From positions 30,511 to 94,510 of the forward strand of contig NZ_BCSR01000009.1 in the NCBI RefSeq assembly GCF_001570965.1: a stretch of DNA of 64,000 nt. Direction: 5' to 3'. This stretch comes from Janibacter corallicola NBRC 107790 (GTDB lineage Bacteria; Actinomycetota; Actinomycetes; Actinomycetales; Dermatophilaceae). The notes beneath the pieces were generated by a model. That model was not told the DNA's origin. It ran no database searches and saw nothing but the letters and a program-made list of their open reading frames with translations. Below are positions 42,697-53,377 of the stretch, piece after piece. The position numbers were made by a program, and so were the translations under genes. Each line of letters begins with the position of its first letter. Position 1 is the first letter of the stretch.

Positions 42697-43731
42697 ATGC
42701 CCATCGCCACTCCGGACGTCTATCGCGACATGCTCGACCGGGCGAAGGCCGGGTCCTTCGCCTACCCCGCCATCAACGTCACCTCCAGTCAGACGCTCAA
42801 CGCCGCGATCCGCGGCTTCGCCGAGGCCGGCAGCGACGGGATCGTGCAGGTCTCCACCGGCGGCAGCGAGTACCTCTCCGGCCCGACGGTCAAGGACATG
42901 GTCACCGGGTCGCTCGCGCTCGCGGCCTACGCCGAGGAGGTCGCGAAGAACTACGACGTCAACATCGCCCTGCACACCGACCACTGCCCCAAGGACAAGC
43001 TCGACGGCTTCGTCCGTCCGCTGCTGGCGGCGAGCAAGGAGCGTCGGGACAAGACGGGGCTGCCGATCTTCCAGTCGCACATGTGGGACGGTTCTGCGGT
43101 CGAGCTGCACGAGAACCTCGCGATCGCCGAGGAGCTGCTCGGGCTCGCGGCGGCCGCGGACATCATCCTCGAGGTCGAGATCGGCGTCGTCGGCGGCGAG
43201 GAGGACGGTGTCGCGAACGACATCAACGACAAGCTCTACACGACCCCCGGCGACGCCCTCGACATGGTCAAGGCGCTCGGGCTCGGCGAGAAGGGCCGCT
43301 ACATGGCGGCGCTGACCTTCGGCAACGTGCACGGGGTCTACAAGCCGGGCAACGTCAAGCTGCGCCCGGAGATCCTCAAGCAGTGCCAGGACGCCGTCGT
43401 CCAGCAGCACGGCAGCGACCACGGCGAGCGCCCGCTGGACCTGGTCTTCCACGGTGGCTCCGGCTCGACCCCGCAGGAGATCTCCGACGCGGTCGACTAC
43501 GGCGTGGTGAAGATGAACGTCGACACCGACACCCAGTACGCCTTCACGCGCCCGGTCGCCGGCTGGATGCTGGAGAACTACACCGGCGTGCTGAAGATCG
43601 ACGGCGAGGTCGGCAACAAGAAGCAGTACGACCCCCGCTCCTGGGGCAAGGAGGCGGAGGCCGCGATGGCGGCCCGTGTCGTCGAGGCCTGCGAGAACCT
43701 CCGCTCGGCCGGGACGTCGGTGAGGGCCTGA
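42697..43731 (+). CDS. fbaA: Class II fructose-bisphosphate aldolase
   Basis: This zinc-dependent aldolase cleaves fructose 1,6-bisphosphate in glycolysis and reverses it in gluconeogenesis. It shows the class II blocks NIALHTDHC (zinc histidine), EVEIGVVGGEEDGV, GNVHGVYKPG and VFHGGSGS, and NVDTDTQYA. At 344 residues it is the usual actinobacterial class IIA form. AGGAGG precedes ATG 42697. The stop shares a base with the DUF3151 start, a pairing common in actinobacteria. Confidence 0.95.
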   Translation: MPIATPDVYRDMLDRAKAGSFAYPAINVTSSQTLNAAIRGFAEAGSDGIVQVSTGGSEYLSGPTVKDMVTGSLALAAYAEEVAKNYDVNIALHTDHCPKDKLDGFVRPLLAASKERRDKTGLPIFQSHMWDGSAVELHENLAIAEELLGLAAAADIILEVEIGVVGGEEDGVANDINDKLYTTPGDALDMVKALGLGEKGRYMAALTFGNVHGVYKPGNVKLRPEILKQCQDAVVQQHGSDHGERPLDLVFHGGSGSTPQEISDAVDYGVVKMNVDTDTQYAFTRPVAGWMLENYTGVLKIDGEVGNKKQYDPRSWGKEAEAAMAARVVEACENLRSAGTSVRA

Positions 43732-44132
43732 TGGAGAACCTGCTGCACATCCCCGAGACCCTGCTGCCCGAGGACCCGGCGACCGCCCGGATCGAAGGGG
43801 GCGAGGACCCCGCCCGCGTGGCGGCGGACCTTCCCTCCTCCTCGCTGCCGTGGGCGGTCCTCGCGGAGGCCGCGCTCGACGGCGGACGGTCCATCGAGGC
43901 CTACGCCTACGCCCGTACCGGCTACCACCGCGGCCTGGACGCGCTGCGCGGCTCCGGGTGGAAGGGCCAGGGCCCGGTGCCGTGGAGCCACGTGCCGAAC
44001 CGGGGCTTCCTGCGGGCCCTGGCGGCGCTGTCCCAGGCCGCCGGCGAGATCGAGGAGACCGCGGAGGAGGAGCGCTGCCGCAATCTCCTCGTCGACTCCT
44101 CGGCGGAGGGAGCCCGGGAGCTGCTGGGCTGA
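43731..44132 (+). CDS. DUF3151 family protein
   Basis: A 133-residue soluble protein of the actinobacterial DUF3151 family, recognised from SIEAYAYARTGYHRGLDALR and WSHVPNRGFLRAL blocks and from its location directly after fbaA. Its role is unknown; the conserved link with fbaA suggests a glycolysis-related function. A strong terminator follows. Confidence 0.88.
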   Translation: MENLLHIPETLLPEDPATARIEGGEDPARVAADLPSSSLPWAVLAEAALDGGRSIEAYAYARTGYHRGLDALRGSGWKGQGPVPWSHVPNRGFLRALAALSQAAGEIEETAEEERCRNLLVDSSAEGARELLG

Positions 44133-44177
44133 CCCTTCGAGGCTCGCACGCTCGCTCCTCAGGGACTGGTGCACACT

Positions 44178-44213
44178 CGAAGGGCGCCACGACCGTTGTC
44201 GTGACGCCCTTCG
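44178..44213 (+). terminator. Terminator of the fbaA operon
   Basis: CGAAGGGCG-C-CACGAC pairs with GTCGTG-A-CGCCCTTCG around a CGTT loop: 15 base pairs with one mismatch, starting 45 bases after the DUF3151 stop. Confidence 0.75.
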
Positions 44214-44374
44214 CGTCGTTCCGGTGTCCCGCGCAGATGTCCGGAAGGAGTGCGCGAGGCGCCGTACCCCAAAGTCCCCTGATACCCGTGGACGGCGCCT
44301 TCGCGTGCCTCCATTCTGCCGCACGACGACCCCGAATATCGGCAGCAAGTGGCCACTGGCACTAAGATGCCGGC

Positions 44375-46562
<2,188 letters not shown>

Positions 46563-46674
46563 CACCGGCGCTCCGGGCGGGGCGTAATTCCGTTGCCGGG
46601 CCCCCTTCGCGCTGGAAGGGTGGGGCCAGAGGTGCCGCAGCTGCGGTCCCGGACGGCGACGAAGGGAGATTCGG

Positions 46675-46854
46675 ATGAGCGACCGCGAGAGCGCACCCGA
46701 GGACGTGAAGGCGAAGTTCCGGGAGGCGCTGGAGAAGAAGCAGTCGCACGGCGGGGCAGATGTCTCGCCTGACGGCGCCCACGGCAAGGTCGACGGCGCG
46801 CACCGCGCCGAGACCAGTGGCGCCCAGCAGATGTTCCGCCGCAAGAGCGGCTGA
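46675..46854 (+). CDS. DUF5302 family small protein
   Basis: A 59-residue protein from ATG 46675, with GAAGGGAG upstream. It begins SAPEDVKAKFREALEKKQSH and ends QQMFRRKSG, the pattern of the actinobacterial DUF5302 family. It is hydrophilic, without signal or membrane segment, and its function is unknown. It was easy to miss because of its length. Confidence 0.85.
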   Translation: MSDRESAPEDVKAKFREALEKKQSHGGADVSPDGAHGKVDGAHRAETSGAQQMFRRKSG

Positions 46855-46866
46855 CCGACGCTCCAC

Positions 46867-46937
46867 GAAGGGGGCCCGGAACGCCCTTCGAGACGGTCGC
46901 TGCGCGACCTCCTCAGGGGCCGTTCCGGGCCCTCTTC
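46867..46937. terminator. Bidirectional terminator between DUF5302 gene and helR
   Basis: GAAGGGGGCCCGGAACG (46867-46883) pairs with CGTTCCGGGCCCTCTTC (46921-46937) with one G-T pair. It serves the two converging genes. Confidence 0.72.
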
Positions 46938-46940
46938 TTG

Positions 46941-49136
46941 TCAGTCCAGCGGTCGCAGCACGCTCATCCGGTGCGCGGCGCGGGTGAGCACGACGTAGAG
47001 GATCCGGGCGCCGCCGGGGGCCTCGTTCGTGATCGCGACGGGGTCGACCACGAGGGTCCCGTCCCACTCCAGGCCCTTCGTCGAGAGCGGGTCGATGAGT
47101 ACGACCCGGCCGTCGTGGCTGCCGTCCAGCTCCAGCAGTGCCTCCCGATGGCGCTGCGGGGCGATGACCGCGATCGAGCCGTCGACCTCCGCCGCGAGGT
47201 CGGCGAGGGCCTCTGCGGCAACCGTGCCGACCGGCGGTCGGGAGGTGTCCAGGGCATCGCCGAAGGTCACCTCGAGCGGGTCCACACCCGTCTCGCGCAC
47301 CGCCTCGGGGATGTCCGCTCCGGGGACGACGGGCAGGATCACGTCGCGCGCGTAGTCGAAGATCTCGCGGGCGTTGCGGTAGTTCGTGCGCATGTGGAAG
47401 GCCTGGCGCGCCTGGCTGCCGTAGGCCTCATCGCGGGCGCGCACTGCCTCGTCGGCATCGGGCCAGGATGCCTGGGCCACGTCGCCGACGACCGTCCACG
47501 AGGCGCGCCGGCCCCGGCGGCCGATCATCCGCCACTGCATCGGGGACAGGTCCTGGGCCTCGTCGACGAGCACGTGGGCGTAGTCCTCGGGCGAGCCGAC
47601 GTGCCCGTCCAGCAGGCGCTCGCGGGCGTCGGTGGGGGTCAGGTGGGTGCGGACCTCCGGCTCGCGGATCGCCGAGCCCATCGCGCGCAGCTCCTCGACG
47701 CCGTCGAGCTCCTCGATCTCGAAGAAGGAGCGCTCCTCCGGCTCATCCTCCTCGACGCGCCCGATGCGCACCGACAGGTCGTCGATGAGCGCGACGTCCG
47801 AGACCGACCAGGTGCCGAGCGCCAGCGCCTCGCGGATCGAGTGCGCCAGGTCCGCGGCATCGCCCTGGCTGAGCACGGAGTGGGCCACCTCGTAGGCCAG
47901 CTCGGTGTCCTCGAGCCACAGCAGCGCCTCGCGCGGGTCCACCTGGGGCCACCACTCGGCCATGAACTGATCCACGGCGAGGGAGTCCTCGAAGGCCTCG
48001 AGGAACTCCTCCTTCTCGCCCTCGGCCACCTGGCGCCAGGCGGCCTCGGCGAGCAGGTCGCGGACCGCGCGGGCGGCCTGGTTGCGGCTGCGGTCCCGCA
48101 GCGCCTGCCGCCGGATCCGGCCCAGGGCGGCCTCGTCGAGGTGGATGGGGGAGCCGGCGACGATGGCCCGCATGCTCGTCGGCGCGTCCGGTGCCGGCCG
48201 GGCGGCCAGGCGGGAGAGGACCGTGCGCATGGCGAGCGAGCCCTTGATCGCCGCCGTCTCGGGCGGGTCGTGGCGCACCGCGGTGATGACGTCGACGACG
48301 TCACCGAGGGAGCGCAGCGTCACCGACTCCTCGCCGAGGGAGGGCAGCACCCGCTCGATGTAGGCGGTGTAGGCCGTCGACGGGCCGATGACGAGGATGC
48401 CGCCGGACTCGTACCGACGCCGGTTGGCGTAGAGCAGGTAGGCGGCCCGGTGCAGCGCGACCACGGTCTTGCCGGTGCCGGGACCGCCGGTGATCTCGGT
48501 GACGCCCCGGTCGGTGGCCCGGATGGCCTCGTCCTGGTCCGCCTGGATCGTCGCGACGATGTCGCGCATCTGCTGACCCCGGCTGCGGGTGAGTGCGGCC
48601 AGCAGTGCCCCGTCGCCGACGACGACCATGTCCGCGGGGGCCTCGGGGACCATGAGGTCGTCCTCCACGCCGATCACCGTCTCGCCGCGGCTGCGCAGGA
48701 CACGGCGGCGGATCACCCCCTTCGGGTCGCCGGGGGTGGCCTGGTAGAAGGCCGCGGCCGCCGGTGCCCGCCAGTCGATGACGAGGGGTTCGTAGTCGTC
48801 GTCGCGCACGCCGAGCCGGCCGATGTAGCGCACCTCACGCTCGTCGTCGGCGTCCGGCTCGAGGTCGAGGCGCCCGAAGACGAGCCCCTCGTACTGCGTC
48901 TCCAGGTGGGCCAGCCGGCGGGCGGCGTGGTGGACGAGGGCGTCGCGCTCGAAGAGCCCGGCCATCTCCTCGTCCCGGACGTCGCCGGTGCGGTCGGTCC
49001 GTCCCCGGGACATGCCGTCGGTCGCGACGAGGCCGGCCCGGCGGCCGGCCTTCGCCAGCTCGTGGTGGACCCGGTCCAGGTGCTGCTGCTCGGTGGCGAT
49101 CTCGGCGGCGACGGTGTCGGTGGGCGCGTCGGTCAC
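46941..49136 (-). CDS. helR: HelD/HelR-type RNA polymerase recycling ATPase (UvrD-like)
   Basis: The 731-residue protein starts with a coiled-coil head (residues 1-60) typical of HelD, followed by a UvrD/Rep-like core. Walker A GGPGTGKTV is near residue 205, Walker B HVLVDEAQDLSP near 535 and TKGLEWD / YVVLTRAAHRMSV near the end. HelD-type proteins release stalled RNA polymerase; HelR displaces rifamycins. GTG 49136 is chosen, with AGGAGA upstream; a longer open frame has no family match. The divergent region carries the candidate 6C RNA, and no rifamycin-associated element of the consensus I recall is evident. Confidence 0.85.
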   Translation of the reverse strand: MTDAPTDTVAAEIATEQQHLDRVHHELAKAGRRAGLVATDGMSRGRTDRTGDVRDEEMAGLFERDALVHHAARRLAHLETQYEGLVFGRLDLEPDADDEREVRYIGRLGVRDDDYEPLVIDWRAPAAAAFYQATPGDPKGVIRRRVLRSRGETVIGVEDDLMVPEAPADMVVVGDGALLAALTRSRGQQMRDIVATIQADQDEAIRATDRGVTEITGGPGTGKTVVALHRAAYLLYANRRRYESGGILVIGPSTAYTAYIERVLPSLGEESVTLRSLGDVVDVITAVRHDPPETAAIKGSLAMRTVLSRLAARPAPDAPTSMRAIVAGSPIHLDEAALGRIRRQALRDRSRNQAARAVRDLLAEAAWRQVAEGEKEEFLEAFEDSLAVDQFMAEWWPQVDPREALLWLEDTELAYEVAHSVLSQGDAADLAHSIREALALGTWSVSDVALIDDLSVRIGRVEEDEPEERSFFEIEELDGVEELRAMGSAIREPEVRTHLTPTDARERLLDGHVGSPEDYAHVLVDEAQDLSPMQWRMIGRRGRRASWTVVGDVAQASWPDADEAVRARDEAYGSQARQAFHMRTNYRNAREIFDYARDVILPVVPGADIPEAVRETGVDPLEVTFGDALDTSRPPVGTVAAEALADLAAEVDGSIAVIAPQRHREALLELDGSHDGRVVLIDPLSTKGLEWDGTLVVDPVAITNEAPGGARILYVVLTRAAHRMSVLRPLD

Positions 49137-49281
49137 AGGTCTCCTGCCGCTCCCTTCGGTGTGGGCGGAACGTACGAGTCTAGGGCCAGCGACGCACCCC
49201 CGGGCACCCGTCCCGTGATGGACACCTGACCCTCCTGACCGAGCGCTGCCGCAGAAGAGGGAAATCCCTGACGGCTTCATC

Positions 49282-49311
49282 TTGATTTCACCTTCATCCA
49301 AGTGTCACTAT
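49282..49311 (+). promoter_or_regulatory. Promoter of the candidate 6C RNA
   Basis: TTGATT (49282-49287) and CACTAT (49306-49311) are 18 bases apart. The start point would be near 49317, at the beginning of the first stem. It is an AT-rich island in an otherwise GC-rich gap. Confidence 0.5.
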
Positions 49312-49313
49312 CG

Positions 49314-49440
49314 AGACATCGGCCAAGGCCGATGGTCGTGCGGTCGGTGTCCCCCCTGATGTCTGGACCCGCGACCTAGGGGCGCAGCTCGCGGCAAATT
49401 CCCCCCCCTGCTTGCCGCTGAGCTGCGCCCCACCTCTGTC
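49314..49440 (+). ncRNA. Candidate 6C RNA (actinobacterial small RNA with two C-rich loops)
   Basis: The gap between helR and purD is 390 bases and has no open frame of note. It holds two structures with C-runs. In the first, AGACATC (49314-49320) pairs with GATGTCT (49358-49364), with an inner GGCC-AA-GGCC and six C at 49351-49356. In the second, GGGGCGCAGCTC-GCGGCAA (49379-49397) pairs with TTGCCGC-T-GAGCTGCGCCCC (49412-49431) around a loop with eight C (49401-49408). Two stems each with six or more C is the definition of 6C RNA, an abundant regulatory RNA of actinobacteria. The second stem is strong enough to act as terminator. Confidence 0.65.
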
Positions 49441-49526
49441 TCGGGCCGGTTCCTCGGGTCCCACGCTCGGCGTGGGCGGTGCGAGCGTGCGCAGCAGGGG
49501 AGCCTCGAAGGATAGGCTCGCCTCCC

Positions 49527-50810
49527 GTGAAGGTCCTCGTCATCGGCTCCGGCGCCCGCGAGCACGCCCTCGCGCGTGCCCTCACCCACGACCCCACCGT
49601 CAGCGCGGTCATCGCGGCGCCGGGCAACCCCGGCACGGACGCGATCGCCCTCAACGAGCCGGTCGATGCGGCCGACCCGGAGGCCGTGCTCGAGCTCGCC
49701 CGGCGCCACGACGTCGGCCTCGTCGTCATCGGCCCGGAGGCCCCGCTCGTCGCGGGGGTCGCCGACGCGCTGCGCGAGGGCGGCATCCGGTGCTTCGGCC
49801 CGAGCGCCGCGGCCGCCCGGCTCGAGGGCAGCAAGGCCTGGGCGAAGGAGGTCATGGCCGCGGCCGAGGTGCCCACCGGCATGGCCCGGGTGTGCACGGA
49901 CGAGCAGCAGCTCGCGGACGCGCTGGACTCCTTCGGGCCCCCCTTCGTCGTCAAGGACGACGGGCTGGCCGCGGGGAAGGGAGTCGTCGTCACGGAGGAG
50001 CGCGAGGAGGCCGTGGCGCACGGCCTGGTCTGCCTGGCGAAGGGGGAGGACGCCCGAGTGGTGATCGAGGAGTTCCTCGACGGCCCGGAGGCGAGCCTCT
50101 TCTGCATCTGCGACGGCACCACCGTGGTCCCGCTGGACCTCGCCCAGGACTTCAAGCGCGTCTTCGACGGCGACGAGGGGCCGAACACCGGTGGGATGGG
50201 TGCCTACAGCCCGCTCACCTGGGCGCCCGAGGGGCTCGTGGACGACGTCGTCGACCGGGTGGCGCAGCCGGTGGTCGATGAGATGGCGCGGCGGGGAACC
50301 CCCTTCGTCGGGGTGCTCTACGTGGGGCTGGCGCTGACCTCGCGCGGGCCGCGGGTCATCGAGTTCAACGTGCGCTTCGGGGACCCGGAGACCCAGTCGG
50401 TGCTCGCCCGGCTCGAGTCGCCGCTCGCGGTGCTGCTCGGGGCCGCCGCCGACGGTGGGCTGGCCGACCACGACCCGCTGCGGTGGCGTCCGGAGGCGGC
50501 GGTGACGATCGTCGAGGCGGCCGCCGGCTACCCCGCATCGCCGCGCAAGGGGGACCCCATCGACGGCCTCGAGGAGCTGACCGCCGGACCGCTCGCCGAG
50601 CACGTGCACGTCCTGCACGCCGGGACCGCGCTCGAGGAGGGGCAGCTGGTCTCCTCCGGCGGGCGGGTGCTCTCCGTCGTCGGGCTCGGGGAGGACCTGA
50701 CGCAGGCACGGGAGCGCGCGTACGAGGGCGTCGAGGCGATCGAGCTGGATGGGGGGCACCACCGCAGCGACATCGCCCTGCGCGCATCGCGCGGTGAGAT
50801 CCGGGCGTGA
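49527..50810 (+). CDS. purD: Phosphoribosylamine-glycine ligase
   Basis: PurD is the ATP-grasp enzyme of step 2 in purine synthesis. The GAREHAL motif is near residue 9, the ATP-grasp domain about residues 105-300 has FVVKDDGLAAGKGV and GPNTGGMGAY, and the C-terminal domain has VTIVEAAAGYP. The start is GTG 49527. TAGGCT at 49513 is a possible -10. The 427-residue length is normal. Confidence 0.95.
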   Translation: MKVLVIGSGAREHALARALTHDPTVSAVIAAPGNPGTDAIALNEPVDAADPEAVLELARRHDVGLVVIGPEAPLVAGVADALREGGIRCFGPSAAAARLEGSKAWAKEVMAAAEVPTGMARVCTDEQQLADALDSFGPPFVVKDDGLAAGKGVVVTEEREEAVAHGLVCLAKGEDARVVIEEFLDGPEASLFCICDGTTVVPLDLAQDFKRVFDGDEGPNTGGMGAYSPLTWAPEGLVDDVVDRVAQPVVDEMARRGTPFVGVLYVGLALTSRGPRVIEFNVRFGDPETQSVLARLESPLAVLLGAAADGGLADHDPLRWRPEAAVTIVEAAAGYPASPRKGDPIDGLEELTAGPLAEHVHVLHAGTALEEGQLVSSGGRVLSVVGLGEDLTQARERAYEGVEAIELDGGHHRSDIALRASRGEIRA

Positions 50811-50834
50811 CCTGCGCCGGGTCCCGGCGACTGC

Positions 50835-51080
50835 TCAGGCGGCCCGGTCCTTGCGCGGGCGGCCGACCGTGCGCTTGCGGGTGATGACGCGGCCGCGGTC
50901 GAAGAGTTCCCCGCCCCAGACGCCCCACGGCTCCCCGCGCTCCAGCGCCCCCTGCAGGCACATCGCCCGGAGCGGGCAGGGGCCACAGAGCGACTTCGCG
51001 TGCTCGAGCACGTCCGGGCTCTCGGCGAACCACGTCTCCGGGTCGCCCGTGAGGCAGGGTGTCAGGTGGGTCGGTGTCAT
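50835..51080 (-). CDS. whiB7: WhiB-family regulator of WhiB7 type with C-terminal AT-hook
   Basis: WhiB7 is an iron-sulfur co-activator of intrinsic drug resistance working with the housekeeping sigma factor. The 81-residue protein has the four cluster ligands Cys9, Cys32, Cys35 and Cys41, the GVWGG turn at 53-57, and GRPRK at 73-77, the AT-hook that marks WhiB7. ATG 51080 is preferred; GTG 51089 is in frame but touches its would-be ribosome site. The gene is divergent from soxR, with a soxbox in the 55-base gap. Many WhiB7 genes have a long leader with a small open frame; that leader is missing here. Confidence 0.85.
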   Translation of the reverse strand: MTPTHLTPCLTGDPETWFAESPDVLEHAKSLCGPCPLRAMCLQGALERGEPWGVWGGELFDRGRVITRKRTVGRPRKDRAA

Positions 51081-51087
51081 GGCCGCC

Positions 51088-51118
51088 ACCCTCTGACCTC
51101 AAGCGCGCTTGAGGTCAA
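51088..51118 (-). promoter_or_regulatory. SoxR binding site (soxbox) in the soxR-whiB7 divergent promoter
   Basis: CCTCAAGCGCGCTTGAGG (51097-51114) is a perfect palindrome and matches the soxbox pattern CCTCAAG-N4-CTTGAGG; the palindrome extends three bases further on each side. On the reverse strand TTGACC (51113-51118) and GAGGGT (51088-51093) flank it 19 bases apart, the stretched spacing used by MerR-type activators. The promoter reads toward whiB7 and would start at or beside ATG 51080. Confidence 0.8.
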
Positions 51119-51135
51119 GCCGGTAGAGTCGGTCG

Positions 51136-51594
51136 ATGGACAAGCGCGACCTGCTGACCATCGGTGAGACCGCCGCACGGGCTGGCGTGAGCGTGCCGAC
51201 ACTGCGCTTCTACGATTCCAAGGGCCTGGTCCACTCCACGCGCACGTCCGGCAACCAGCGGCGGTACCCACGGCACACCCTGCGGCGGGTGGCCTTCGTC
51301 CGGGCGGCGCAGCAATTCGGCCTGTCGCTCGAGGAGATCGGCGAGGCCCTGGCGACCCTGCCGCGCGACCGGCCGCCGGCGGCCCGGGACTGGCGACGCC
51401 TGTCCCGCCGGTGGCACGACGCGCTGCAGGAGCGCATCGACGCGCTCGTCGAGCTTCGCGACACGACGAGCGGGTGCATCGGCTGCGGCTGCCTGTCGAC
51501 GAGCAGCTGCCCGATCTACAACGCCGGCGACGTCCGCGGCCAGGAGGGCCCCGGTGCCCGGCGCTGGTCGTCGGGGCTGCGCGAAGGGGAGTGA
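51136..51594 (+). CDS. soxR: Redox-sensitive transcriptional activator SoxR
   Basis: This MerR-family activator senses redox-cycling compounds through a [2Fe-2S] cluster. The helix-turn-helix is at residues 8-30 (TIGETAARAGVSVPTLRFYDSKGL), the dimer coiled coil about 78-112, and the cluster ligands are Cys114, Cys117, Cys119 and Cys125, the exact C-x2-C-x-C-x5-C spacing of SoxR. At 152 residues the length fits. TAGAGT at 51124-51129 lies six bases before ATG 51136, so the message may be leaderless. The nearest gene with a soxbox is whiB7. Confidence 0.93.
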   Translation: MDKRDLLTIGETAARAGVSVPTLRFYDSKGLVHSTRTSGNQRRYPRHTLRRVAFVRAAQQFGLSLEEIGEALATLPRDRPPAARDWRRLSRRWHDALQERIDALVELRDTTSGCIGCGCLSTSSCPIYNAGDVRGQEGPGARRWSSGLREGE

Positions 51595-51641
51595 TCCTCC
51601 CTTCGGCGGACCTCGTCCGGCCGGCCTGAGAAGATGACCCC

Positions 51642-52541
51642 ATGACCAGTGACGTGCCCCTCGAGCTGCCCGGCTACGCCCACGTCTACTCCGGCAAGGT
51701 GCGTGACCTCTACGCGCCGCTCGGTGGGGACGGCCGGCCGCGTGAGGACCGGCTGCTGCTCGTGGCGAGCGACCGGCTCTCGGCCTACGACCACGTCCTC
51801 GAGAGCCCGATCCCGGACAAGGGTGCGGTGCTGACCCAGCTCTCGCTGTGGTGGTTCGAGCAGGTTGCCGATCTCGTGCCGCACCACGTCGTCTCGACCG
51901 ACGTGCCGGCGGCCGTCGCCGGGCGCGCGGTGCTCGTCGAGCGTCTCGAGATGCTGCCCGTCGAGTGCGTGGCGCGCGGCTACCTCACCGGTGGCGGGCT
52001 CAATGAGTACCAGGCGAGCGGCAGCGTCAGCGGCATCGAGCTGCCGGGCGGGCTCGTCGACGGATCGCGGCTGCCGGAGCCGATCTTCACCCCCTCGACG
52101 AAGGCGCCCGTCGGCGAGCACGACGAGCCGATCCCCTACGAAGGGGTCGTGGCCGAGATCGGCGCGGACCTCGCCTCGCGGGTGCGGGACCTGACCGTGC
52201 GAATCCTGCAGCGCGGCAACGAGATCGCCGAGCGAAGGGGGATCATCCTCGCCGACACGAAGGTCGAGTTCGGGATGCGTGGGGACGAGGTCGTCCTCGC
52301 CGACGAGCTCCTCACCCCGGACTCCTCGCGCTTCTGGCCGGCCGACCAGTGGGAGCCGGGGCACCCGCAGCCGAGCTTCGACAAGCAGTTCGTCCGGGAG
52401 TGGCTGACCTCGCCCGCGTCCGGGTGGGACAAGAACTCCGGTGAGGCGCCCCCAACGCTGCCGGAGGACGTCGTCGCGGCGACCCGGGCGAAGTACGTCG
52501 AGGCCTATGAGCGCCTGACGGGGCGGACCTTCCGCAGCTGA
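51642..52541 (+). CDS. purC: Phosphoribosylaminoimidazole-succinocarboxamide synthase (SAICAR synthase)
   Basis: PurC couples CAIR to aspartate with ATP. The 299-residue protein shows YSGKVRDLY near the N-terminus, LLVASDRLSAYDHVL, the PVECVARGYLTGGG block, and the end with TKVEFGM, DELLTPDSSRFWP and SFDKQFVREWL. It is the long actinobacterial/eukaryote-like form. It stands between soxR and a small membrane protein. Confidence 0.95.
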   Translation: MTSDVPLELPGYAHVYSGKVRDLYAPLGGDGRPREDRLLLVASDRLSAYDHVLESPIPDKGAVLTQLSLWWFEQVADLVPHHVVSTDVPAAVAGRAVLVERLEMLPVECVARGYLTGGGLNEYQASGSVSGIELPGGLVDGSRLPEPIFTPSTKAPVGEHDEPIPYEGVVAEIGADLASRVRDLTVRILQRGNEIAERRGIILADTKVEFGMRGDEVVLADELLTPDSSRFWPADQWEPGHPQPSFDKQFVREWLTSPASGWDKNSGEAPPTLPEDVVAATRAKYVEAYERLTGRTFRS

Positions 52542-52561
52542 GTGACTGGGACCGTGTGGTG

Positions 52562-53140
52562 ATGCGGCGTGCTGACGATGCGACAGGGACGCGCTGGGAG
52601 CCCGTGACGGCCGTCCAGGTCATCGCCCACCGCGTGGCGCGACGTCGCGTGTTCCTCGTGTGTGCCGGCATCTGGGCCGTGACCGCCCTGGTCCTCGGGC
52701 TCACGTCCGTGTGGGTGGGCGCGACCGCCGCCGGTGTCGTGCTCGCGGTCACGGCGTGTCTGATCGGGGGCGTCATGGCTGCCTGTGCCCTGGTGTGGCG
52801 ACGCCACCCCGTGCCGAGCCCGAACCATCTGTACCCGATGATGCTGCCGCACACCCCGGCCAGCGGGTGGTCGTCGTTCGTCGTGGTCTCGGCCGCCTGG
52901 GTCGTCGCGTGCGTGGCCTCCGGGGCGATGGGCCAGTCGCTCGTCCGCGACGTCGTGGTGCTTGCGGTCGTGCCGGCGCTCATCGGGTCGCCGCTCCTGG
53001 TGCCCGGCCTGCTCATGGGTACGCGTCGACGCCGGCTGGCGGATCTGCTCGCGAGCAGCCCGGTTGCGCGGCGGGAGCTGGAGTCGCTCGCCTCCGACTG
53101 GCGGGATCCTGACGGCCGCCGGCCCTTCGGCCGGGTGTGA
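52562..53140 (+). CDS. Four-helix integral membrane protein of unknown function
   Basis: The start is taken as ATG 52562; GTG 52556 and 52559 are in frame. The 192-residue protein has two adjacent membrane segments (residues about 28-75), a third near 105-125 and a fourth near 130-155, then a basic C-terminal tail with RRRRLADLLASSPVARRELE. No known domain is recognised. It follows purC by 20 bases and may be co-transcribed. Confidence 0.6.
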   Translation: MRRADDATGTRWEPVTAVQVIAHRVARRRVFLVCAGIWAVTALVLGLTSVWVGATAAGVVLAVTACLIGGVMAACALVWRRHPVPSPNHLYPMMLPHTPASGWSSFVVVSAAWVVACVASGAMGQSLVRDVVVLAVVPALIGSPLLVPGLLMGTRRRRLADLLASSPVARRELESLASDWRDPDGRRPFGRV

Positions 53141-53146
53141 TCGGTG

Positions 53147-53310
53147 TCACCAGGTCGGGTCCAAGGGGGTGAGGTGGCCGCGGGCGTCCTCGATGACCTG
53201 GCCGACGTCGAGGACCCGCTCGTCGTCGAAGCGGCGACCGATCAGCTGGACGCCAGTGGGCAGTCCGTCCGTCACGCCCGTCGGCACGGCCAGGAATGAC
53301 GTCGCTTGCG
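53147..53310 (-). pseudogene. C-terminal remnant of an amidase (GatA/amidase-signature family)
   Basis: On the reverse strand the stretch ending at the stop 53147-53149 encodes SFLAVPTGVTDGLPTGVQL, then IGRRFDDERVLDVGQVIEDA and a final proline-rich tail. This is the last 50 or so residues of amidase-signature enzymes, which have LPTGVQLIGR near the C-terminus. No upstream part with the Ser-Ser-Lys active site exists; the sequence before 53310 has no similarity. It is the end of a deleted gene. Confidence 0.7.
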
Positions 53311-53377
53311 CTGCACTGGCTCGCGTCGTGGTCGTCGTCTTCGTGCTCGTGCCATCAGGCGATGACCACCCATCGCC

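Noticed and set aside
46938..49229. Long plus-strand frame antisense to helR
   Set aside because: Same reason; helR has all its helicase motifs on the minus strand.
49137..49526. Rifamycin-associated element upstream of helR
   Set aside because: The inverted repeat found there does not match the consensus I recall, and its C-rich loops fit a 6C RNA better.
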